Source: Micractinium sp. NFX-FRZ (Eukaryota > Chlorophyta > Trebouxiophyceae > Chlorellales > Chlorellaceae). From it: a stretch of DNA of 64,000 nucleotides. Shown here one piece after another: positions 10,989 through 22,700 of the stretch. Where the stretch lies: the NCBI GenBank assembly GCA_029339195.1, contig JAPTJF010000294.1, positions 1 to 64,000 of the forward strand. Direction: 5' to 3'. The notes beneath the pieces are model-generated. The model saw only the letters and a program-made list of their open reading frames with translations. It searched no databases and was not told where the DNA came from. The first letter of the stretch is position 1, and each line of letters starts with the position of its first letter. The translations under genes and the position numbers were made by a program.

Positions 10989-11841
10989 TCAGCTCCAGTT
11001 GACGTGCGTCCTTGTCCACCCCTCTCCACAGGGTGTGAAGGGCTCGGCTGCTGCGGCGGGGCGGGGCGAGAGGCAGGTGGCGGCAGCCAGGGTGCTGCGC
11101 ATGCGGCGCATGCTGCCGCTTGCTGTGCATCCCAGCCGCCTGCCCGCAGTGCGCAGGCTGGTGGCGGCACGGCGCAGCATGGCTGGGGCGGCAGCGAAGG
11201 TGCTTGCGGCGGTGCACTGGTTGACGCTGCTGCTGGTGCCGGCGGACAGGGCGGGAGGCTGCACCAGCCACTGGGCCTGCAGGGGAGAGGGGGTGGGGTG
11301 GTGGGTGGCAGGTCAGAATATGTGTCGAAGAGGAGGGAGGGCGCCTTAGTAGCAGGCAGCAGTGCGGGCAGATCAAGCAGCACCACCCAAGAAGCAATCC
11401 ACTGAGCGGAACTGCCCAGGACCCGCCTCACCTCCTCGGCGGTCAGCTCCAGGTCGAGGGTGAGGGTCTGGCTGAAGGGCAGCACAGCTGGCTCTGCATC
11501 TGCGCTGGGCACGCCGGCGGCAGCCCGAATATACCAAGTCGGACTCCACCCGCTGGCGGCGGCGGCAGCGGCAGACGCCGCGCGGCTTGCAATCTTGCTG
11601 CTTCCCGCATCAGCGGACAGGCATGGCGCGGTTTTGACGTTGCCGCCTGCGAAAGGGGAAAGGGAAAGGGAAGGTGCCTGGGATGTCAGATGTCAGATGC
11701 TCGGCGCATCACCAGATGGCGCGCCTGCTCTTGCGAGCCCCGGCCTTGCGGACCCTGTGTATCGCGTTATAGTCCCCAAAAAGACTCGCCGGCGTAGCAG
11801 GGGCCCGGGGTAGGGATGGAGGACTGCAGGAGGGACGACAT
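10989..11841 (-). CDS. Small paralogue A, unknown function
   Basis: Two exons are well supported: 11646-11432 and 11276-10989 (stop). The first ends in the phrase LTLDLELTAEE and the second opens AQWLVQP. The divergent neighbour at 12179-12921 has LSLDLELTAEE then ARCLAQP, with the intron at exactly the same place and phase, and a similar Ala/Arg-rich helical tail (LRRAATSLRTAGRRLG here). They are therefore paralogues. The first exon is uncertain: the intron before 11646 needs one base of a codon upstream. The ATG at 11841 (MSSLLQ...) is the nearest plausible start but its donor is not clear. The N-terminal part is Ala/Ser-rich and might be an organelle transit peptide. No known domain seen. 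Confidence 0.5.
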
Positions 11842-12178
11842 GGCTGGGGATGGACGGCGGCTTGGGGGTGGCGGCGGCGGCGGGGAGGGGGACAGGCCGG
11901 GGAGGGGGACAGGTCCCGTGAGGTAGGGCAGGAATTTGTGAATGCGTTTCACTCTACACCGGGGCCCTCTTGTAAGCCCCAGGCATTGTGCATGGGCCGG
12001 ATCTCGCGCCGCGTTGGCTGCCGGGCGCGCTGTGGTCCGGCACTGTACTTCTTGGCTCTGCCGGGCGGTGCACGTCATTCTGTCACTTTACAGTTCTGTC
12101 AAAAGTTCGCCTCGCCGATACATCCCGGAAGCCCTCAACCAAGCTCCCAGCTCGCCCTCTCTGCGCGCACAAGCAGTC
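11842..12178. promoter_or_regulatory. Shared upstream region of the divergent paralogue pair
   Basis: The two paralogues are transcribed away from each other across this interval of about 340 bases, so it probably carries both promoters. I see no clear TATA box. GC-rich purine or pyrimidine stretches lie near 11870-11910. Confidence 0.4.
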
Positions 12179-12921
12179 ATGCGCCTCCTCCCCGCCACCC
12201 TCGCCGCCAGTCGGCTCTCCAGCCCAGGTGAGAATGCGCAAGTGCTGCAAGCTACTCGGGCGGGCGGCGGAGTGCCGCAATCTGCAGACGTGTGTCGCCG
12301 TCCTCACCGCCATCTTGCTGCCACTCACCCAAACTTACCTTATGGTGCCCCCGCAGCCTGCAAGTTGCCGGCAGCTGAGGCCCACTCGCTGCCGCTGAAG
12401 CAGCAGTCGCCTGCCGCAGCCGCAGCCGACCGCGGCTGGTGCATACGTGCCGCGCCCCTCTCGCCCCGCCTGAGCCCCGCCGCCCCGGCAGCCGTGCTGC
12501 CTGCCTCCGCTGCCGCCAGCCAGGACGAGAGCCCCCTTGTCCTCGCCTCCAGCCTGTCCCTCTCCCTCGACCTGGAGCTGACCGCCGAGGAGGTGAGCGG
12601 GGGCCTGCTTGCGCCCTCGTCTGCCTGCTTGCCCTGCCACAGCCTTCTGTGCCTGCCCCGCTGCTCTCAACCGTCCATCAACCGCCCATCAACCGACCCG
12701 CCCTGCTTGCTACCCTCACGTGCGCCCTCCCGCAGGCCCGGTGCCTGGCACAGCCCTTGTCGACGCAAGAGGCAGAGCTCGGCGCCGCCACCAGCCAGGC
12801 TCCCCGCCGGCTGCAGGCGCCCCGTGCACTGCTGCGGCAAGCAATGGCCAGCCTGCACCGCATGGGCGGCCAGCTGCGCGGCTCAGCCTGCCTGGCGCGG
12901 CCCGCTGTGGCGGCGCCGTAA
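12179..12921 (+). CDS. Small paralogue B, unknown function
   Basis: Three exons (12179-12227, 12357-12592, 12736-12921) with canonical GTGAG donors and CAG acceptors join to 156 residues. The N-terminal 90 residues are rich in Ala, Ser, Leu and Arg without acidic clusters, as in algal plastid or mitochondrial transit peptides. Then come LSLSLDLELTAEE and, after an intron in phase 0, ARCLAQPL and a helical Arg/Ala tail (ALLRQAMASLHRMGGQLRG). The LDLELTAEE phrase and intron position are shared with paralogue A on the other strand. No catalytic or binding motif is recognisable. The gene itself is well supported by splice signals, frame and its paralogue. Confidence 0.6.
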
Positions 12922-13495
12922 TACAGGAAACCTTGTTGATACACCAAACCGAACTGTACCCATCTAATGTATCATTTTCTTACCCCCCCCTGCACCAAGG
13001 GGCTCCCACTCGAACCTATGCTTCCCTGCAAACCATGTGCTCCCACCCTTCTACTCTGCTGTCACTGAACGCTGTTGACTGAATTAATCAGCTCCATGTT
13101 ACACATTGCAACACGTCAGAGGAGTTGGGGTGAAAGAGACCTGCTATGGGAGCATAGACGAGCACAGGTGTATCAGGAGAGCAATGCGGGTCACGAGTAA
13201 AAGCAGCCAGTGCTGGAGGGCCGGTGGCGCCGGTGCGCACAAGAGGGGAAGATTCAGCGAGAGGCAGGGGCGGTGGCAAGTGCAGTCACACAACCAAAAG
13301 AGGCTGCTCAAGAGGGTCGCACAGCACAAGCAAAACTGACGAGGCCGACAAAAATGTAAGGCGCGCTGATTTGGGACAGGCGAGGTTGGAGCCGAAGAGC
13401 AACACCGGCTGCCTAGGGAGGGCGTAATCACAAAACAAAACCCCAAAGAAAGAATACTGCCGACGGGCAGGGCAGGGCACCCGCTGCCTGGGGCC
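12922..13495. other. Convergent intergenic region
   Basis: Lies between the stop of paralogue B (plus) and the stop of the GATA/AT-hook gene (minus). It should hold both 3' untranslated regions. It is AT-richer than its flanks and no open frame has motifs. Confidence 0.5.
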
Positions 13496-15852
13496 TCATC
13501 CCCGGCTGCCCGACAGGCGCTGTATGGCCGCCGCCACCAGCGCCATCCCGCCCTCCCTGCCCGCCATGTCCTCCAGCATGCCCACCTCCGCCTCCTGCCG
13601 CTCCGCATCCAGCTGGCGGTTGAGCAGCATGCGGTACAGGAAGCCAGCCTGCTGGGAGACCAGCCCCTCCCCCACACAGCGCCCCACCAGCCGCTCTGCC
13701 CGCGCCTGCAGCTGCTCCAGGGCGGCATGCCCTGCCACAGGTGCCCGGGCTGTGGGCGCTGCCGCCCCTGCTTCCCCCTCGGCTGGCTGCTTGGGCAGCC
13801 GCCCACGCTCCTTGGCTGACAATACAGGCTGCTCGCCCTGCCCCTCCGCTGCCGCTGCCTCCTGCTCGGCGGCCGCCGCTGCCGGCTGCTTGCGTGGCCG
13901 CCCAAGCTTGCTGCCAGATGGCGGGCTGGCAAGCGCACTCTGTGCCAGCGCAGCATCGCGCGATGGTAGCTCCCCTTCCTCCTCAAAGCAACTGAAGCAG
14001 GGCAGGCACAGCCGCTCGCCCGTGTCGGGATGGCTGCTCCACGCCTTGCGGCCCCGCTTGCCTGGCTTGGTGGTGCCGCAGTGGCTGCACACTTTCTTGG
14101 GCTCCCCTGCCGTCGCCGGCGGCTGCCCCTCAGCTGTCGCCCCCTGCCGTGCCTCCCCCGCTGCCTCGGGGCCCAATTGCTTGCGGGGTTTGCTCCGCTT
14201 CTGGCCTGGCTGTCCCGGCTCCGCCTCACTCCCCTCCAAGGCTCCTGCTGCCTGCTTTGGCGGACGCCCGCGCTTTTTGGGCGACGGCGCAGCTTGCTGC
14301 TCCTCAGCTGGTGCATCGCTATGCTCCGCTCCTTCAACTGCCCCCGCTGCAGGCTGCTTGCCTGGCCGCTGGCGCTTGTCGGGCGACGGCGCCGGCACAC
14401 TCAGTGCCAGCACCGCTTCAACAGGCAGCTCCCCTTGCTCCTCAAAGTGACTGAAGCAGCGCAGGCACAGCCGGTCGCCCGTGTCGGGGTGACTGCTCCA
14501 CGCCTTGCGGCCCCGCTTGCCCGGCTTGGTGGTGCCGCAGTGGCTGCACAACTTCCTGGGCTCCCCTGCCGGCGCTTGCGGCTGGCCCTCCCCATCATCC
14601 TCGTCCTCCTCGTCATCATCACCATCGTCCTCTCCCTGCTTGCCGCCGCCGCCAGCGGAAGCCCGTCGCTGCCGCCCGGGCTGCTGCCGCTGCTGTGGCT
14701 GCCAATCCTCCCCAGAGTCCTCCTCTGTCTCCTCCTCTGATGCCTCCTCTGACCCCTCCTCCTCTGACCCAATTGCCTCTGACCCAGCGTCCGCTTCCTC
14801 AGCATCCTCCTGCTCAGGCTGCAAGGCAGACGACAGCCGGGCGCTGTGCCGTGCAGCCCCCACGACTGCCGTGGGCTCCACACTGACGCCTCCTGCTGCT
14901 GATGCTGGTGCTGCTAGTGCTGCCGCACGCGCCTGCAGCTGCTGCCCGACTGGCACAGAAACCTCGAGGGGCTGCTGCTGCTGCTGCGTGGAGGGCTGCT
15001 GCTGCTGCGGCGGCGGCTGCTGGCCTGATGCCAGCGCCGCAACCGCCGGCGGAGGCACGCTGCTGCTCCCAAGCGGGGTGCCTGGGACGGCGGCTGCACA
15101 GAGCAGGGCAGGTGCAGGTGTGGGCTGGGGTGACGGGTGAGTGCAGGCATGGGCAGGGGCCGAGCTCAGCTGCCAAACACAGCAGCGTGCCGATCCCTTG
15201 TTCAGGCAGCCAGGCAGGCCGTGCATGCCGCAGCAGAATCGAGGTTGTGGTTGTAGTAGGCAGGCAGGCACGCAGGCAGCCAGGGTGGCCGCCAAACAGC
15301 TGCAGCAAGCTGTACCATCCCACACCAGCCCTCCTGTGACAGCCATCGCCTGCTGCCGCATCCCGCCCCAGGCTCACCGGTGTGCGAGCCGCTAGATCCA
15401 GGGGCGCCTGCCGCATTGAGGGCCGGCACGCCATGTGCTGCCGTCAAAGGGGTGCCCCCTGCAGCTGCCGCCGACATCGCAGGTGTTGCCGCTGACTGGG
15501 CCTCGGCAGCCGCGGCAGGGGGCTGAGTTCCACCGGTCGCATCTGCAGGCGGCGCTTGTAACGCCTGCGTCCACCACGGCTGCCGCTGTGCAGGGATTCC
15601 ATGCGCCTCTGCAGGCGGCGCTTGTAACGCCTGCGTCCACCACTTCTGTTGCTGTGCAGGGTTGCCATGCACCTCTGCAGGGCGCCAGTGCACATGCCGC
15701 TGCTGCCGTGCCACTGCACACTGCTTAGGCTGCCCCATGCCTGCCGGCCAGGCGGAACAGCTGCTGAGCCCGCCTGCGGCGGTGGCGGCGGTGGCGGCGG
15801 CGGGTGGCGGGCAGAAGCTGTGTGCTTGCGGCGCTTGCACGGCGCTCGCCAT
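13496..15852 (-). CDS. Tandem GATA-like zinc-finger protein with AT-hooks
   Basis: Two exons (15852-15378 and 15093-13496) join in frame to 690 residues. Two nearly identical fingers lie at about residues 338-380 and 491-533: LCSHCGTTKPGKRGRKAW, then HPDTG, then LCLRCF, giving Cys-X2-Cys-X23-Cys-X2-Cys. The GTT and W-SHP features echo GATA factors, though the loop is longer than usual. AT-hook motifs (KKRGRPPKQ, KLGRPRKQ) and degenerate ones sit between and after the fingers, and acidic Glu/Asp runs precede the first. AT-hooks bind the minor groove of AT-rich DNA, so a nuclear DNA-binding role is likely. The C-terminus (about 100 residues, leucine-rich helices) could dimerise. The N-terminal exon has a 22-residue tandem repeat. 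An in-frame start further upstream cannot be excluded. Confidence 0.75.
13974..14573 (-). repeat. Duplicated zinc-finger coding block
   Basis: About 140 bases encoding the finger and its flanks occur at 13974-14114 and again at 14433-14573, offset 459 bases (153 codons), with only scattered differences. The high DNA identity shows a recent internal duplication, or gene conversion keeping the fingers alike. Confidence 0.85.
15543..15643 (-). repeat. 66-base in-frame coding repeat
   Basis: A 35-base string at 15543-15577 is repeated exactly at 15609-15643. The 66-base offset equals 22 codons and produces the repeated phrase WWTQALQAPPA in the N-terminal exon of the GATA/AT-hook gene. A degenerate third copy begins near 15674. 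Confidence 0.85.
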
Positions 15853-16712
15853 CGGGGCGATGCCCTTGAAGGTAGTTATTTGAAGCTGCAACGAGCACAC
15901 ACAGGAGGTCTCAGAAGCTCTTCGATGTGCACATTTCAGGGGCTCTGCAAGGCTGTCACCCTTTATAATGATGTCAACACCGTTTTCACACCGATGGGAT
16001 GTGCAAAGCGCAGCTGGTGAGCAGGTCATGCTGTACAGGGGCTTTGCGGGACCCACCCGGTCGGACGCTTCCGCGTTTTGATGGTTTGAGACGGAAAGCC
16101 TTTACAGCCAAAGTGAAAGCACCGTCTGCTGTGTCGTCGGAAGGCTGCCCAGTCGTGTTGGCTGCGGCGCCTCTCCTCTGGGATCTGCACCCAAGGTGAA
16201 AACGTTTGTGAAATTGGTGCCGAATTGTCGACATAATTGCACGCTAGTAGCTGTGACCTGACAGCCTGCATGAAGTCCACTCACCGCCAGCACAGCCTCC
16301 CTGGTTCCAAGTGACAATTGGAGGCTCGTCATTTACCGTTGAGCAAACATGGCTTGCAAGGAAAAGCTGTTGTTAGCTGCCAGTGTGCATGGCTATCATG
16401 AGCAGTCTGAAGGAGCGCAGGCATCGGCAGTCGGGCGTGCCATTCCGAGTATGAGCAGGGGAGATGGAGCAGGGAAGAGCGCACGGCGTGCCAGCAGCGC
16501 AGCAGGAGGAAGGCCGGAGTCGAGGGGAACAGCAGCCCGTTGCTGAAAAGCTGCCTGGGGTAAGTGCAGGGTAAGAGGACAAGGGGTAAGGTAGTACTCT
16601 GGGTGACAAGGGTGTGGTGTTGTGACGTGTGAGGGTGTGGGGGGCGGGCCCGGTCCGGCACGCTGTCGTTGCCCCTCCTGCTACACGCTGCTGTGGCTGC
16701 CAGCCGTCAGCG
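15853..16712. other. Intergenic region
   Basis: Lies between the start of the GATA/AT-hook gene and the stop of the glycosyltransferase gene, both on the minus strand. It should hold the promoter of the former and the 3' end of the latter. The part 15880-16350 is AT-richer than its flanks. No gene seen. Confidence 0.45.
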
Positions 16713-19700
16713 TCAGAGCAGGCGGTTGAGCGAGACGGGGATGGGGTTGGCGACCTGCAGGGTTGGCAAAGACGACGAGGCACCCAGTGAGGCGGGCATG
16801 GCTGTGCCTTCTGTGCAGCCTTCTGTGCAGCATAGCAAGCTAATGCACCCACCCCTACTCCTCCTGCTGGCAGGCCATGCTGCGCAGGCCCAGCACTCGC
16901 CACCTGTCGTCGTCGTCCTCCTCCTCCTCCCACCTGCCTGATGCAGGCAGCACCTGCACCTGCAGCCGCCCCACCCCACCCACTCCTGCACCCCCCTCTC
17001 ACCGGCTTGATGCCCGCTTTTGCCATCGCCTCATCAATGTAGGGGCCAAAGTGCTCCATGTCCACGTACGTGTTCTGACGTGGTGGGAAAGGGCGGAGAG
17101 GAGGGGTGGGACAGCAGGGGAGAGCGGTTGGCATGGGGGAGGGGGGTTTGCTGGAGAAGGGGCAGTTGGGGAGCGAAGCAGGAGGAGGGGCAGCAGCACA
17201 GGCTGATCCCAAGGGTCGGTGCGGGGTGGCTGGCTGCCATGGTTGGGCCCACTGCTGCCCCGGCGACCCACCTGGTACACCCAAGGGTTGCCTGGCCATC
17301 CGTCCACGGGGTGCGGGCCGTGGGGGGCGGGGTGCAGAACGTACTCCATCCTGCGGGTGTGGGGTGCGGATGGGTTACCGATGGGTGGGTGTGGGAGAAG
17401 GGGTATGAGCCGGCAGAGTGTGAGCTGGAGTGCACATGCTGAGCAGGCGCAGGTGAGGGCTGAGGCAGGGGAGCAGAGGCGGGCATGGGTGGGCGGCTGG
17501 AGCATGCAAAGCATGGCTTTGGGCGCTGGCAGGCAGAGGCCCAGCAAGCCACCGAATCCCCACTTGCAGGGCCCCAAAATGCCAGCCTGTGCCCCTGCTC
17601 AGCCCCCACCCCAGCCGTCAACCCCGTGGTTTCATCGGATGCGCCGTTTGAGGCCGTCATGTTGGATTCCAGCAGCTGCCCGCCCGCCCTCAGAATGGCC
17701 CCACAAATGTTGAACCAACCAATGCCGCTGCACCCGGCACCCCCCTCACTTGACGCGGCGGTTGAAGTCGATGCGGCGGAAGAAGGCGTAGTCCCAGCGC
17801 TGGCTGACCCACTCGACGTAGCGGCACTCCGAGGCCAGCACAATCTCGCGGTAGTTGTAGCTGCATGGGGGCGGGGAGGGATGGGTGGGGGGTGGGGCGG
17901 GGGATGTGGGGTGGGGCGGGAAGGGGCAGGCGAGGTGCGGCTGTCGCAGGCGGTGGCGCGTGTGAGGCAGCCCTCGCAAATGCCCATCCCGCCCCACCCC
18001 ACATCCCCCGCCCTTGCCCCGCCACACCACCCCATTGCATCCCTTGCCCAACCTCTACTCACCTCCCTGCTCCTCACACCCCTCACGTACGCCCCTCCCT
18101 CCCTCCTTCACCCTGTGCACTCCCACACCCCTTCCCCCTCCCGCCTCCCCCCCTCACCCGCGGATGGTGGAGTTGTCGGGGAGGCGCCAGCCGTAGGGGT
18201 ACATCTGCATGGTGACGGCGCCGTGCTTGATGAACATGCCGTTGGTCCACCCCGCGCCATGCATGCCGATCAGCACGTCGGTGTGCTGCAGCAGGTCTAT
18301 TGCCTCCAGCAGGGGCTCCTGCAGGGAGAAGGGATGGGAGGGGCGTGGGGTTAATGGATGAGGGAGCATGGGAGCGAGGCGGTGTTGCCGGTGGGGTGCT
18401 GGCTGCAGCGCGTGCTGCTGACCAGCATGCCGCGCTCAGCACCTTGTGCCCCTGCCCGCGCCACCCTCGCCTCAACGTGGAGACGCTCAGGGTGACATTC
18501 TATCACGGCTGCATGCCTGCCCCTTGCCCAAGCCCTGACACCCTGCCCCAAGCTACACAAACCGACACACGCAGACACACACGCAGAGGCACACGCACAC
18601 GCACACACACCTCAAAGGTGGTCACCCTCAGGGTGATGTTGTAGTTGGCCAGGATGTAGCGCAGCACGTCGTGTTCGTTGAGCACGCCGCGCGAGAAGAA
18701 GTTGCGGGACATGTAGGTGACCACGGGGCGCGGCGCCTCCAGGCGGAACGAGTCGGACTGCACGCACACACGACGGGGGTAGGGTGGGGTGGGGTGAGGG
18801 TTGAACACAAGGTGCGTCGAGGTGATGCCAGGGGGGTAGTGCCGAGCATCAGATGGCGCAGCAGCGGCGCAGCCGCACATGGGGCAAGGAAGTGCTGCGC
18901 TGCCGCTCCTTCCACACCCTACGGAACACAGCTGTACCCACAGACAACCCCCGTGCCAGCACTCCCTGCCCGCCCTTCCCGCCCAACCCACATGCTGCAC
19001 GATGGCCGGCATCCTCTTCAGAATCGCCTCACGACCCTGCTCCTGCTCCTGTGGCTGCTCCTGCGGTTGCTGGCCGGCCGCCTGCTCGGCGGCACCGCCA
19101 GTGCTGCTGCTGCTGCTGCTATCAGCGCTGCTACCAGCGGACGGCACGGCAGCGGCATCCTGCGCCGCACCACCCCCCGCCTGCAGCAGCGCACGGTGCG
19201 GCATCCGCCGGCGCGAGCCCTCCCCGCTGGCCTTCCCCAGCCTGCTGCTGCCGCCCACAGCCCCCGGTTCCAGCAGCGCACGCCGCCGATCCGCCTCCCC
19301 GCCCTTCTTGCCGCCCTCACCGGGCGCAGCCGCGCTGTCGCCGCCCTTGCCGCCAGCAGCAGCCGTGTCGCCCCCCTTCTTCCCCTGCTCCGCCGCCTTC
19401 CCGCCGCCCGCCGCCTCCTCCTCCCCTGCTCCCTCCTCATCCTCGTCTTTGACCACAATCTTGCCCGCCTTCCAGGCCGACTCGATGCGCGCAATCTCCT
19501 TGCGCCGCTTGGCCCACATCCTGGCGGGGAGGGATGAGGCGGGGAGGCAAGGTGAATGGGGAGTGAGAAGTTTGAATGTGAAGAGGGGGAGGTGTGGCTG
19601 GGGAGCGCCTGGAGGGGCGGGTCCCAGGCCGGGGCGGCTGCAATGCCTGGGAGCCAGGCCCGCAGGGCGGAAGGCGAGAGGAGGCAGCCATGCAAAGGGG

Positions 19701-22700
19701 CGGCAGAGGGCAAGGCTTCTACGCTGCTGATTCCACCGCCGTGGCTGCCATCCACGAAAGGGACCAGCCCTCGCCTCTCCCTTCCACCAACCTTCCGCCG
19801 CCACTGCCCTCTTTGTCGCACTTTAGGCGCGCACCGAGGCCCAGTCCCGCTGCCTCGCTCCTCCCCCTGCTGCCACCCCCCACCCGACCCCACTCACTCC
19901 TTGAGCTGCGGCAGCTCCTCGCGCAGCAGGCCGGGCACCTCGCTGGGCGCAATGTACTCCACCAGCTGGATGTCCTCGGGGCCGATGCCCCGCCGCAGGC
20001 GCTCCATCTTGGGGTTGGCGTAGCCCTGCGGGTGGGTTGAGGGGGCGGTGGGCAGGTGCGGGTGTGGGTGCACAGAGAGTATCAAGCAGCACCCATGCTG
20101 GGGTGGGCGTGGCGCTGCGGGTTGGTTGAGGGAGGGACTAACACACCGCCCTCAGCCAGCCTCACCCTGAACTCCACGGCCGCCGGGTTCTTGCGCTTCT
20201 CCGCCGCCACAAACTCGCGCTGCGCCGTGCCCACAAAGTGCTTGAACACGGCCATGGCCTCCACGCGCTCACGCACGTGCACCTGCACGGGGGGAACGGG
20301 AGAGGGCGTGTGGAGGGCCATGAGGGGTGCGCGGGGTGGAGAGGTAGGAGGCAGGCAGGGAGGCCAGAAGGCACACGGCCAGGAGGCCGTGCGCCTGGCC
20401 AGGCGCGACCGGCCGGCGCACTCCCAGGGCGGGGCATGCAGCATGAGGCTGCAGCACAGCATGCCCGCCCACCTAGCCACCTGTCACGCCTGTCACCACC
20501 CCCGCCCTGCGACAATACCTGGGTGGTTTGGCTGCATGCACACGGCCTGGCATACGCCCTGGCGCGCGCCTCACCGTGGTGTTGGCCGTCATGTTGGCTG
20601 GCTGGTAGTAGTTGAGGGTGTTGGACTTGCCCACAATGAGACCCTTGAAGCAGTGGCCGTCCACCAGGCTCAGGTCACTGCCAGGAGGGAGAGGGTAAAG
20701 GCAGCGGCAGATGGGGAGGAGTTAGGCAGCAGCAGGAGGCGCGGGTGGCCCCAGGGATGGCAGCAAAGGCTGCCGGCACTGGTCGGGTCATCATTGCGCG
20801 ACACGACCACGCCTTTACCCTTCAACCGCCGGCAAGCCACAAGAGTAAGGCGCAACCTACCCACCATATGTCTGTGGTCATTGCGCCATACTCCCGCGCC
20901 CACCAGCCCAACATCAACCCAACCCCTTCACAGAACTACCCAACCAACACCGCCCCTGTTCACCGTATGCCTGTGGTCATCGCGTCGTACACCTGAGCCA
21001 CACCATCGTGTTACTACCCTCGTTCAACTGCCGGCAAGACGCCCCACCCACCGTATGTCTGTGGTCATTGCGTCGTACACCTGCGCCCATCGGTTCATGA
21101 CCGAGGCCGCGGTGAAGGGCAGGATGACGGGGCCGTCGAAGCGGCGGTAGGAGACGACGCCGGGGCGGCACCAGGGCTGCGGGGGGGGGGGGACGTGCAG
21201 GGGAGGTCAAGGGTGGGGGGTGGCCTAGGGCATACGACAACATGGAAGGGACCCAGGAGCAAGCAAACAAGCAGGCGGGCTGTGCATGCATGCGGCTGTG
21301 CTGTGTGGCAGTCCCGCCCTACCCTTCTGTCTGCAGCCTGCACAGCCCGCACAGCGCACGCAGGCTTCCCCCATGGGCCAACGGTCTCAGGCCGCACCTG
21401 TGTGGCCGGGTCGCAGCGCTCGCCTTTGACCACCCCCACGCGCTGCGTGCACTCGTCCTCCTCCCGCGTGCCATTCAATGCCGTGTCCCAGATGGTGGGG
21501 CACTCCACTGACAGGCCCTCGGCCACCTCGCTGCAGGGCAGCAGCGGCAGGCAGCGGTGGCATCGGCGGGAGCAAACAGTTGAGGTCAGGCGCAGGCGCG
21601 GGGCGGCAGCAGGGCAGCATCCATGCAGAGCCTGCTGCTGCCTGCTGCTGCTGCTGCAATCCGCACGGCAGCCCATAGTTGCTGTCCCACGCACTCTTCC
21701 CTGCCTGCTTTCTTCCAGGTCCAGGCTTCCCCTGGCGCCTCCCTCCCAGCCTGCCCTGCCCCTGCTCCTCTCACCCTGGGCCCTCCTTCCCCACCCACCC
21801 ACCCACCGCATGTTGTGCTGCTCGTCAATCTGCGCCAGCGGCAGCAGCCCCTGCTCCCGCAGCGTCTGAAACGCGCCCATCAGCCCCTCATTCCATGTGT
21901 GCCAGATGTTGTAGCTGCAGCGTCACATCAGGGGGCGGTGAAGCAGCCAGACGGCCAAGAGGTGAGCCGCACTGCATGGCGCCTTCACAGCAGCTGCCAG
22001 CTGTGGTTGTGCAGGCCAGCAAGCCTGCCTGCCTGCCCTGCCTGCCTGCCACACTGACACCGCTTACCCCCTGTCTCCCACCCCACCACAGTCACCCACC
22101 TCCACCGACCCCACAGTCCCGGCACCCCCACCTGCCCCACTCTTGCAGCCGCCATCACCCTCCCGCTCGCCTCCCCTGCCCCACTCTTGCCGCCGCCGTC
22201 ACCCTCCCGCTCACCTGTACCGCACTTGCAGGAAGAAGGTGGGCTTCTTGGTCCAGGCGGAGCAGCTGAGCGGCGCGGTGGTGTACTTGATGGGCAGGTA
22301 GTACCACTTCTGCCGCTGCACCTCCCCCTTGATCACAATCATGGTGGGCAGGCGCGGCTCCGTGGCGTTGCCGCTGATGAAGTCCACCCAGTGCTCCGCG
22401 GGGCGCTTCATGCCTGGGGGGCGGGGGAGGGCGGGGAGGGGAGGGGAGGGGACACGCGTGCGCGCATGGTGGGTGGGAAAGTGCTCGGGCGGGGTGCGGC
22501 TGAAGAGCTGAAATGCGAGCAGGCCCGGGCCCCGCTGCCTCCCATATGGTTGATGGAAAGGTCAAGGTGCGGCCAGAGAGCTGAAGCGCAAGAGGGCAGC
22601 CCCAAACTGCCTGCCACACTTGGGACCCTTGCGTGCGCTGCCTCCCACCCGCCGCCCCACCCTGCCCCGCCCGCCCGCCCACCTGGCGGCATGTGGAAGT

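Noticed and set aside
10709..11002. Plus-strand frame with a protein-like stretch
   Set aside because: Third positions are not GC-biased as in real genes here, there are no flanking exons, and it overlaps the 3' end of paralogue A.
13524..14450. 308-codon plus-strand frame
   Set aside because: Antisense of the GATA/AT-hook coding exon, which has clear finger and AT-hook motifs on the minus strand.
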